Of a DNA stretch of 64,000 bases, positions 55,014-62,519 are shown one piece after another (the stretch's first letter is position 1; every line of letters begins with the position of its first letter). The stretch spans positions 434,001-498,000 of the forward strand of contig NZ_BBYF01000002.1 of NCBI RefSeq assembly GCF_001894745.1, written 5' to 3'. The notes beneath the pieces are model-generated. The model was not told where the DNA came from, did not search any database, and saw nothing but the letters and a program-made list of their open reading frames with translations. The position numbers and the translations under genes were made by a program. Source of the stretch: Paenibacillus sp. NAIST15-1 (GTDB lineage: Bacteria; Bacillota; Bacilli; Paenibacillales; Paenibacillaceae).

Positions 55014-58000
55014 TTAGAATCCTGATTGCATGAAGAACATATAATCATCTTCATTTTCTTCTTCTACTTTTGACAAGAACTCTTTGATATACCACAATCC
55101 CATAACAAGTGAACTATATCTGTCCTTGTCTACTCTTTTTGTTAACTGCTCAACAGTGTATTTTCCATTCTGTGTTTGTTTTAATTTGAGATTTGCTACT
55201 TCCTCAAGTAATAAATCTGTTTGAACGTGAGGAAGTACATTATTGTTAAAATAATCAGTGTCATTAACTTCATAGTTATTTTCAGTATTTTTGATTAATA
55301 ACTGCAACTTGCAACTTTCTACCATGTCAATGAAGTTGACTATTATGTCATGGTTAATACCTTGAGCCATGAGAGCATATACTATCTTTTCCGAATCGAC
55401 TATGTCTGGTTCATCTTCCGTGTTTATAGTATCCCAGCATCCTAAGCTTTCTTCAGTTATTGGGTCGATTGTTTCTTTAAGAAGTTCATCCTTCAAGCCA
55501 ACACCAACACCATTCACGTCAACAACAACTACTTTTGCGCCGTATCTCTTTTTTATCTTTTTGATTTCAATAGCTTGGGCAGTGAAATTTAGACCATTTG
55601 GCAAGTTAATAAGATTTACAAGAGACACTTTACTTATCTTTTGGTCTTTCGTCTTCTTTATTTTTAGCACAGAGATTGAAGTCTTATTGTTATTCTGAGA
55701 GAGGGAACGTGCCACGTCTACACTCAGGATATAAATATATCTTTCATCTCCCTTTAACTCAGGAGATTTTAGGGTTCGTAAGTCAATTACTTTGTTAATG
55801 CTTACTAGCGCTGAATCAGATGCACCAACCCACTTAGATTCATAGTTCATAGCAAAGAACGTTGGAGATAGCCTTGATTTCTTATCAAGTATCGTAGACC
55901 TTGGTTCACCACGGCTATAATTAACAGCTAGTTGCCAATCAGAGCCAATAACGATCTTACCTTTTAATTCTGCCATTTCATCCAACATACTGATGTTTCG
56001 TTCAAACTCAGAAGAGCCTCTAAATCCAGAAGTTGTCATGAAATTTATTTGACCATTCAACTCTTCAGGATTTATTAACGCTAAACTACCAATTGTCCTT
56101 CTCGGAACGTTAACAATTGGCTCTAGAACATCTTCGAAAAGTGCGTTATTCAACAAGTTACTTTCTTCAACGTTTAATCTTTTTCTACGAGCACCTTTAG
56201 AACTTTGAGCATTAGCCATAACATCAATACGTGCTCCAGAAGTAAAAACAATCTCAACTGAATCTTTTGAGAAAGAAGGTCTGCCTTGGATCTCGTTTTG
56301 AATCATTGGATAGAATCTTAATATTTCTCTGAATTTTTCATCTACTAATTTTGCGGCATTTTCTCTGGTCTGAGCTGTCATTGATATTTCAATATCAGGA
56401 TAGAAAATACAAGCGTGAACCATTGCCATTATCTCTAATAGCGTATTATGACTGACAAAACCATTGGAGACAAAACTATGTGTTTCAGGTAATGAAAGAT
56501 CATAAACATGATTTTCACTGTTATTTATTTGTTTTACCCTTGAGTAGAAATAGTTAGTATCAGATAAATTCTTAAGCTCAAAATATTCAGTTGTGTCTGA
56601 GACATTCTCCAAGTTTAGTAAATGATCAAGTTTTTCATAAGTAAGATTATTATTTCCTTTAAGGAGATGATAAACTTTATCGTATAAGTATGAATTATGG
56701 TTTTTTGCTTTATTATAGAAGGCACGAACTAGGTTATGCTGGTATGGAATGATGTCTTTATTGGTATTTCTCTTAATGTCACGACATAAATCAACTAATT
56801 TATCCTGTTTTCTCTTACAAGAAAACCCAATATACTTATAGAATAAATCCATATCCTTTCCGGTAATAGTAATTCGATATGAATATGTCTTATATTCTTT
56901 ATTGAATTTTCTTGATCGAGTTGACACTATACCGAAATTTAGCAATACACTCTGCACTTGCTTCGATAATTTCTTTGAAGCTGTACAGTATTCTATATAT
57001 GTGTTTGATAAGCCACCATCAGTATCAAATAAACCTCTTATAAAAGATGACACGAAGTCTTTTGGTGATTCTAAAATAACCTTTGGTATTTCTTTGCGGT
57101 AAGCATCTACTTGCTCTAAACCAAGTTGTTTAAAATATTCTCTTACATATTTTCCGTTTACATAATAATCTATATCAGTCTTTTTTTTGACTTCAATATT
57201 TAGCTCTTCACTAAAAAAGTTAATATAGTTGGATATAATATCTTCATCTTTAGATGTGAATATTATTCGATTATCCATTGTTAAGCATCCATCACCAACA
57301 AGGTAACCAAGAATTAAAGCTAGTTGTTCTGTTAGAATAGTAGGAGTGGAACACATTGATTTTTCGATTTTCCATCTACTACTTTTTCCGAACGAATCTA
57401 AAAATGAATCCATATCAACATTTAGTGTAATTTTTTTTCCCCATTTGTCATTATTTCTATTTATTACAATATAGTCCCCAATTAGGATATCTTCAGTTCG
57501 TTTCCAAGCTACTTCACCAGAATCTGTCATAACTAAGACAGGGTGATTTAGTGAACTCTCTAATTCATATCCTTCTTCTGTTAAAATTACTCTTGTTGGC
57601 AACTTACCGCTATAAACACCTGCATTAGTACTTTCTAATTCTCCAAATCTGTTCACCAGTTTTATATTTTTAACAATATATCTTTCTTTACCGGATTCAT
57701 CATAATCGAAAAATGAACCTATCTCTTTCATACCACCTTCAGTAAAGAGGATTGTGTCACCGGATACACATTTGCCATAGCCACGAGGGAATACCATGTA
57801 GTTAGAAATGAACCTTGCAACACAACGTAAATATATACGTTGATCTAAATCTAATCTGATTCCACCTGTTGGGGGAGTAATTAAATCCCACCACAAATCA
57901 GGATAGAATCTAGCCCATGAAACGAAATTACTATATTTATCGAGATTTTGAGTGAAACTATCTGACTCCATAACACCGCGAGATGAGACAGTTGGATTGA

Positions 58001-58076
58001 ATTCAGGATTTCGAGTATCTAATCTATTTTTAGTATGTTTTGCATTATCAGATTGAAAGTTCTTATATGAGGCCAT
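55014..58076 (-). CDS. Terminase large subunit interrupted by an intein
   Basis: Packaging motor ATPase and nuclease, 1020 codons of which 442 are an intein. The terminase parts together give 578 residues, a normal length. The N-extein ends VFPRGYGK and the C-extein begins TLLEIMAMVH, restoring the Walker A GK-T. Later come a Walker B-like RLNVEES, and the RNase H-like nuclease with YILSVDVARS and VVVVDVNGVG. The start at ATG 58076 overlaps the small terminase gene by 14 bases; the frame extends to 58136 but only as an overlap artefact. It is followed directly by the portal gene. Confidence 0.92.
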   Translation of the reverse strand: MASYKNFQSDNAKHTKNRLDTRNPEFNPTVSSRGVMESDSFTQNLDKYSNFVSWARFYPDLWWDLITPPTGGIRLDLDQRIYLRCVARFISNYMVFPRGYGKCVSGDTILFTEGGMKEIGSFFDYDESGKERYIVKNIKLVNRFGELESTNAGVYSGKLPTRVILTEEGYELESSLNHPVLVMTDSGEVAWKRTEDILIGDYIVINRNNDKWGKKITLNVDMDSFLDSFGKSSRWKIEKSMCSTPTILTEQLALILGYLVGDGCLTMDNRIIFTSKDEDIISNYINFFSEELNIEVKKKTDIDYYVNGKYVREYFKQLGLEQVDAYRKEIPKVILESPKDFVSSFIRGLFDTDGGLSNTYIEYCTASKKLSKQVQSVLLNFGIVSTRSRKFNKEYKTYSYRITITGKDMDLFYKYIGFSCKRKQDKLVDLCRDIKRNTNKDIIPYQHNLVRAFYNKAKNHNSYLYDKVYHLLKGNNNLTYEKLDHLLNLENVSDTTEYFELKNLSDTNYFYSRVKQINNSENHVYDLSLPETHSFVSNGFVSHNTLLEIMAMVHACIFYPDIEISMTAQTRENAAKLVDEKFREILRFYPMIQNEIQGRPSFSKDSVEIVFTSGARIDVMANAQSSKGARRKRLNVEESNLLNNALFEDVLEPIVNVPRRTIGSLALINPEELNGQINFMTTSGFRGSSEFERNISMLDEMAELKGKIVIGSDWQLAVNYSRGEPRSTILDKKSRLSPTFFAMNYESKWVGASDSALVSINKVIDLRTLKSPELKGDERYIYILSVDVARSLSQNNNKTSISVLKIKKTKDQKISKVSLVNLINLPNGLNFTAQAIEIKKIKKRYGAKVVVVDVNGVGVGLKDELLKETIDPITEESLGCWDTINTEDEPDIVDSEKIVYALMAQGINHDIIVNFIDMVESCKLQLLIKNTENNYEVNDTDYFNNNVLPHVQTDLLLEEVANLKLKQTQNGKYTVEQLTKRVDKDRYSSLVMGLWYIKEFLSKVEEENEDDYMFFMQSGF
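56445..57770 (-). other. Intein with LAGLIDADG homing endonuclease in the terminase Walker A motif
   Basis: Protein residues 103-544 of the terminase. It begins with Cys (CVSGDTILF), has a block B-like ESSLNHPVLV, an endonuclease with two LAGLIDADG-type helices (ILGYLVGDG and FIRGLFDTDG), and ends in the splicing block HVYDLSLPETHSFVSNGFVS followed by His-Asn. The +1 residue is Thr. All splicing residues are present, so it looks active. Confidence 0.92.
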
Positions 58077-58977
58077 TTTCATCACCATTGGAAGCAGCAT
58101 CTTCATAAGCTTTCTTTCTGACTTCATAAAACTCATAAATATCTTTATATTCTGCCGCTGGTAGTCCTTTTAAGTCACGCGCATAATTGACATAACACCA
58201 TAAAGTGAAATCACCTCTATCTTGTGGTCTCGCTTTAAAACGTGGCAGGATTGGAATGATATCGACAGCCTGTTCAACTGTTCTTACCAATTGACCAAAG
58301 GTGTCCAAACCATCTGATAAATCAGATTTTGATAATTGAGACGGATTTATCTTTGCAGCAGTAGCCGCATCCTTAGCAAGAGTACCCCATTCCTTCGCAG
58401 CTTTTGAATCACCCTGAGCAGTAGCTAATTCCTCTTTAACTCTATATCTAATATAAGTTAGTAGAGCCTCTGTATGCATCGCTGTCTTTTCTTGATAGTT
58501 GTTCTTTAACATGCTATATTTGCGCTCAAATGAACGATACTCGTCAGATGTGTATCCATCTCCCCACTTATCAATCAATTCATCAGTAAGTTGAAATTGA
58601 GTAGAGAGTGTAAATTGTTGGTTAATATTTATATTAGGTTCTACGTAATTTTCTTTATTAATAGGCTCAAAAACGCTATCTCCCCATGTATATCCTTTAT
58701 AATTCTTAAGGCCAATGTTCTTCATATATTTTCCGAAAACATTGTCTGGATTTTCTTTCATGGATGAATCGACTATATGATAGATGTAAGGCTTATCAAT
58801 AAGGCGGAGTATAGATTTTAATGATTCGTATGGTTCATTATGATCATACATGTTATTAAGACAAGTTTTACATACGGAAACTCGACCATCAGAAGATAAT
58901 TTGGAGTAACTAACATAAAACTCTTTTGTAACATTCTTTTCTATATAGCATTTAGAGCATTGTTTTTTACTTGACAT
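58063..58977 (-). CDS. Terminase small subunit-like protein with N-terminal zinc ribbon
   Basis: A 304-residue protein directly upstream of and overlapping terL. Residues 7-40 carry a CSKC...CKTC zinc ribbon. The central part has LTDELIDKWGDGYTSDEYRSFE and helical NPSQLSKSDLSDGLDTFGQL, found in small terminases of this phage type. Its start overlaps the preceding HNH gene by 37 bases. The terminase role is by position and general resemblance. Confidence 0.65.
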   Translation of the reverse strand: MSSKKQCSKCYIEKNVTKEFYVSYSKLSSDGRVSVCKTCLNNMYDHNEPYESLKSILRLIDKPYIYHIVDSSMKENPDNVFGKYMKNIGLKNYKGYTWGDSVFEPINKENYVEPNININQQFTLSTQFQLTDELIDKWGDGYTSDEYRSFERKYSMLKNNYQEKTAMHTEALLTYIRYRVKEELATAQGDSKAAKEWGTLAKDAATAAKINPSQLSKSDLSDGLDTFGQLVRTVEQAVDIIPILPRFKARPQDRGDFTLWCYVNYARDLKGLPAAEYKDIYEFYEVRKKAYEDAASNGDENGLI

Positions 58978-60065
58978 GTATGATCACCTACTTCCGCAAT
59001 TGAATCATCAGGTGGTGTAATAAATTCACCCATTCTATATCTTTCTATATATTCATCTAACTGAGCTCTATTATTATTTCTAGTACCATATATGTGGTGA
59101 AAACTATTTATCTTATTTGGATTGTGACATTTCTTGCATAGAGTTATGCCATTATTAATATCAAACCGAAGATGTATATTATCAGAAAAGTTCTCGACAT
59201 GATGAGCCTCTATCTTGTCTCTCACAATTCCGCAACATTGACATGTAAAATTATCTTTCTCAAACACCGACAATCTCCATACCGCATACTCTTCAGAGTT
59301 TCGAATCTTTGCGTGTAGTGGAGTAATTCCACCTAGCCATCTACCATTCTTGTCACCATTTAATGGATTAATATGACGAGGATTAAGTTCTCCCTTCCAG
59401 TATCCCAACTCTTTCTTTAGTTTGCTGATTAAAGCTTTAAACTCTGGGGTCGATTTCTTAGTGTTTGGATTTTTACCTAATTTAACACTTAATTTAGCTT
59501 TAGAAATCTTTCTTTTGTGGTCATCTGTCTTTGGTATTCGGAAAGGGGATTCAGGGCTAGACATAAAAATTGAAAGTTGTTCATATCTCTTCTTTCGAGT
59601 CTCATCATTCTTCCCTTTAAGTCCTAGTCTTTGTGCTCTATCCCACAATTCTTTTTCAGTAAATCCTTCATAGAATAGTTTTATCAATTCTTTATTAGAG
59701 TGCTTAGGGTACACTTCCATAAAGAATTCTTGATCTTCCTTGGTAAAGAATCTCTTTTTTGAATATTCTTCATTCATAAAATGACCATCTTTCCCACATT
59801 CTCTGCAAACATTTCTGAAGCCATCTTTGCATAATTTATCAGGTGGAAAAAATCTTATGTTTATCAACAGTTCACGATTGCATTTAGTACAAAATTTATA
59901 TCCATTTTTGGGTTTAATGGCATTTAAATGATTAGTAAACTTACCGCCTGCACATACTTTACATTTACTCGTATATCCATCTTTTGTGTCATGCTTTTTG
60001 AAAAAATGGTCTGTATCAAGTGGATATACTTTTTCACATTTGTTGCATATCTTTTCACTTATCAA
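58941..60065 (-). CDS. HNH endonuclease with N-terminal zinc ribbons
   Basis: A 374-residue protein. The N-terminus has two zinc ribbons (CNKC...CKVC and CTKC...CREC). The middle contains a NUMOD3-like HKRKISKAKLSVKLGKNPN, and the C-terminal HNH domain reads CQCCGIVRDKIEAHHV ... NNGITLCKKCHNPNKI. HNH nucleases next to terminases may aid DNA cleavage in packaging, but the NUMOD-like repeat points to a homing endonuclease. The ribbon resembles that of the downstream terminase-like protein. Confidence 0.82.
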   Translation of the reverse strand: MISEKICNKCEKVYPLDTDHFFKKHDTKDGYTSKCKVCAGGKFTNHLNAIKPKNGYKFCTKCNRELLINIRFFPPDKLCKDGFRNVCRECGKDGHFMNEEYSKKRFFTKEDQEFFMEVYPKHSNKELIKLFYEGFTEKELWDRAQRLGLKGKNDETRKKRYEQLSIFMSSPESPFRIPKTDDHKRKISKAKLSVKLGKNPNTKKSTPEFKALISKLKKELGYWKGELNPRHINPLNGDKNGRWLGGITPLHAKIRNSEEYAVWRLSVFEKDNFTCQCCGIVRDKIEAHHVENFSDNIHLRFDINNGITLCKKCHNPNKINSFHHIYGTRNNNRAQLDEYIERYRMGEFITPPDDSIAEVGDHTCQVKNNALNAI

Positions 60066-60326
60066 ATCACATATTCCTCCGATATTACTTTTCTCCGTGT
60101 AAAATGAAATACATGGTCAACGGATACGAAGATCTAAGCTTTCAAATAGACTCATGACTTCCACTTCTAGACCGTTTTTAAAAATAACGAATTTATTATT
60201 ATCCCTTCAATGCACGACAGGTGAGGGGAGGTGTGTGAAGACCTGTGTATGATAAGGGAGTGGTATCAAAGCACAGGCAATGTGGAAAAATCACACACCA
60301 AACTTTTTACTCAAAATGAGCAAACA
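60066..60326. other. Non-coding stretch between HNH gene and a terminator
   Basis: No convincing gene. On the minus strand a short open stretch (60121-60200) looks protein-like (KNGLEVEVMSLFESLDLRIR) but has no usable start or ribosome site. The region contains one GGGGAG motif and room for a promoter of the HNH-terminase unit. Confidence 0.4.
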
Positions 60327-60350
60327 AAAAGAACCGACAAACATCGGTTC
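60325..60350 (-). terminator. Intrinsic terminator after the 60384 gene
   Basis: Minus strand GAACCGA/TCGGTTC with a six-base loop followed by TTTTTG. It separates the HU-metallophosphoesterase genes from the HNH-terminase genes. Confidence 0.75.
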
Positions 60351-60383
60351 CTACGGTTCAATCATTTTATGTATTTGTTTAAT

Positions 60384-60497
60384 TTATTTATTAAGAATCT
60401 GTCTTAGCAAATCCATCTCTTCGTTCTTAATACATTGAACAATACCATTTTCATTAACTACGACTTCTGGTTGCTTTACATTAACAATGTAATACAT
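60384..60497 (-). CDS. Small phage protein of unknown function
   Basis: A 37-residue protein starting MYYIVNVKQPEVVVNENG, with AAAGGAAC seven bases before ATG and a terminator after it. The beta-strand start and helical end suggest a folded small protein. No family recognised. Confidence 0.5.
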   Translation of the reverse strand: MYYIVNVKQPEVVVNENGIVQCIKNEEMDLLRQILNK

Positions 60498-60531
60498 AAT
60501 TTATGTTCCTTTTTTTTATATATTTAATATT

Positions 60532-61713
60532 TTATAAATCGATTGTAATTGTATACTCAATTTTATCCTTATCATTGAAAATATGCATTTTTTGCATTGG
60601 TTCAGCGAATACACGTCTTGATACAGCATAATCATCTGCACCGATTAAGCTACCGTTTGAGATAACTTTAGTTCTTCCATACTCCTTCACCGTATCGTGG
60701 TGAATATGAGCACTGAATACATAAGAGGGGACAATTCCAATCATCTGAGGTAAGTTTTTTGCGACAGAAGTTACATGATCCAAGTCTCCATGTACATAAA
60801 CATGAGCAGGGGAGAAAGTGTTATCAATATAGTATCCATCTGTATCCTTGAGAATTTGAACGTTACTAAACCCATTCAATCTACTCTCTAGATACCACGG
60901 AATAATATTCTCTAAATTCTCGGTGAAAACAGACTCACTTTTATTTGCTATGAGTCTAGCATGGTTCCCAATGATATTAATAAATCTAATCTGTCTAAAA
61001 TGTTTAGATAGTTCAGCAACAGCCTCAGATAACGTTTCAGCTACATGCTGAACCTGCTTAATTACATCTTCACTAGCTTGTACTCGTGTCGAAACGTGAA
61101 TAGCTCCACCTATGAAGTCACCAAGTGCCCCGATTGTAAGAGTATCTACTTTATGTTTAATCCCGTATTCAATAGTTCTAGAGATAAGCTCTTGCACTCT
61201 ATATTTAAAAATATTTGGATTATATGTATTAAAACTATTCGAAAAATCCATGCCATAATGCCAATCTGACCAAAGCACATTTGCTCTTACTTCAGTAGGT
61301 TCTTTGTTAGTAGCTTTGAACTCCAACGGTTTACTAGTTGATAGCTCAGTAATGGCCTTGTGAATTTCATCTTTAAGATGCTCGAACCTTGCCTGTAAAC
61401 GTACTATATTGTTGTACTCACGTTTTTGATCTTGAAACCTAATCTTTTCCTTCTGGAGCTCAATAGTCTTATCGTGTATATCCTTCATATATTCATCGCT
61501 ATTAGCAAGTTTATCTGTGAGGAATGGTTTCCACTTAGCATATGAAGCGTAATCTTTACGCCATTTAGACTCTGAATACTCCTCATCAGCTTCTCTGTTC
61601 AATAGTTCAGCAGCAGTATTCCAATTCAGTCCATATGTCTCTAAATTATCTCCAAGCCTGACATGATACTCTTCCAAAGTTTCATTGGTGTTTCTTAGTA
61701 TCTTAGCAGTCAT
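60532..61713 (-). CDS. Metallophosphoesterase (calcineurin-like)
   Basis: A 393-residue protein with a helical N-terminal region (about 1-145) and a two-metal phosphoesterase domain: SDWHYG (DxH), IGALGDFIGG (GD), IIGNHARL (GNH), VYVHGD and FSAHIHHD. The substrate is unknown; phage enzymes of this type act on DNA ends or nucleotides. It lies with HU and the RNA polymerase, the SP-beta yonJ-yonN-yonO neighbourhood. Confidence 0.82.
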   Translation of the reverse strand: MTAKILRNTNETLEEYHVRLGDNLETYGLNWNTAAELLNREADEEYSESKWRKDYASYAKWKPFLTDKLANSDEYMKDIHDKTIELQKEKIRFQDQKREYNNIVRLQARFEHLKDEIHKAITELSTSKPLEFKATNKEPTEVRANVLWSDWHYGMDFSNSFNTYNPNIFKYRVQELISRTIEYGIKHKVDTLTIGALGDFIGGAIHVSTRVQASEDVIKQVQHVAETLSEAVAELSKHFRQIRFINIIGNHARLIANKSESVFTENLENIIPWYLESRLNGFSNVQILKDTDGYYIDNTFSPAHVYVHGDLDHVTSVAKNLPQMIGIVPSYVFSAHIHHDTVKEYGRTKVISNGSLIGADDYAVSRRVFAEPMQKMHIFNDKDKIEYTITIDL

Positions 61714-61717
61714 ACAT

Positions 61718-61873
61718 TTACTCCTTGTTTAGAGTATCTGTAAGAGTATACTCTTCACTTGGTTTAACTTTAATCTTATCTCCATTTACATCAACGTTGA
61801 TAGCTTTTGCATTTGGATAGAGACCATATAACAGCTCTTTAATTTCATTCAATACTTCTTGCTTATTATTCAT
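61718..61873 (-). CDS. Small phage protein of unknown function
   Basis: A 51-residue protein from ATG 61873 (MNNKQEVLNEIKELLYGLYP ... DVNGDKIKVKPSEEYTL). GGGAGTG precedes this start; a longer frame from 61909 overlaps a hairpin. It sits four bases upstream of the metallophosphoesterase gene and is probably cotranslated with it. Confidence 0.6.
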   Translation of the reverse strand: MNNKQEVLNEIKELLYGLYPNAKAINVDVNGDKIKVKPSEEYTLTDTLNKE

Positions 61874-61914
61874 TATTAATTCACTCCCTGAATTATTTTT
61901 AGAAAGCACAAATA

Positions 61915-61974
61915 GACCAACTTAAATGTTGGTCAGAGAGGATAGGGGAGTAGTAGAAATAAATCTACCACTCC
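61915..61974 (-). terminator. Two hairpins between HU and the next gene
   Basis: Minus strand, in order: GGAGTGGTAGA/TCTACTACTCC (61947-61974) and GACCAAC/GTTGGTC (61915-61934). The second is followed by TATTTGTGCTTTC. The T-runs are imperfect, so they may be partial terminators or RNA processing sites. Confidence 0.45.
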
Positions 61975-62000
61975 ATATATGTATTAAAGTTAGGAGGTTT

Positions 62001-62276
62001 TTACTTACCGATAATACTTTGTAGACGCTTAAGGGCTGTCCACTTATACTTTCGTCCAGCAGGGATATCGATTTCTTCACCAGTTTGTGGGTGACGACCT
62101 TTCCGTGCTTTAGTAGGCACTACTTCGATTCGAAAGCGCTTAGTAATATCCACAAAGTCATCCTGCTTTAGTCCGTCTTCAATAATATCTAGAAAAGTAT
62201 CAAATTGTTCTTCCGCTTCTTTTTTGGAAATACTACGCTTCTCGGCATACAGTTTTTCGATATCTACTTTTTTCAC
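62001..62276 (-). CDS. HU-like DNA-binding protein
   Basis: A 91-residue diverged HU/IHF-family protein with FDTFLDIIEDGLKQDDFVDI, the beta-arm region RIEVVPTKARKGRHPQTGEE (Arg-rich with HPQTGE) and IPAGRKYKWTALKRLQ at the end. SP-beta encodes an HU-like protein at the same position beside its RNA polymerase gene. The start is GTG 62276 with AAAGGGAG upstream. It probably compacts or bends phage DNA. Confidence 0.85.
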   Translation of the reverse strand: MKKVDIEKLYAEKRSISKKEAEEQFDTFLDIIEDGLKQDDFVDITKRFRIEVVPTKARKGRHPQTGEEIDIPAGRKYKWTALKRLQSIIGK

Positions 62277-62519
62277 TTTATTTTCTCCCTTTAATTTTCT
62301 TTTTGTTAAGTAGGGGATTCATGATCGTCTCTTTTATGTGGATATTAGCTTTCATGTTCCCTTATATACCATTACGATTTTTATGTATAGATTAACATAT
62401 AGACGATAGAACTTAGTAAAAATCTATGTTTTATCACACAGTAGAAAATAAAGTTAAATATAAAATAAGAAATATATATAGATAAAAACCAGTAATTTAC
62501 TGAGTTTAATGAAAAAATC
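62277..62519. other. Intergenic region with terminator and possible HU promoter
   Basis: On the minus strand a weak terminator (CAGTAA/TTACTG plus GTTTTTATC, 62484-62502) follows the polymerase gene. Further on TGGTATATAAG (around 62365) could be an extended -10 for the HU gene. It is very AT-rich with no convincing gene. Confidence 0.35.

Noticed and set aside
60121-60200. Short protein-like frame upstream of the HNH gene
   Set aside because: No ATG, GTG or TTG with a ribosome site gives more than about 15 residues.
62278-62355. A 25-codon frame just upstream of the HU gene, ending one base before its GTG
   Set aside because: Its ATG lies too close to the only GGGAA-like sequence and the peptide is Lys/Asn-rich without features. 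More likely part of the leader.
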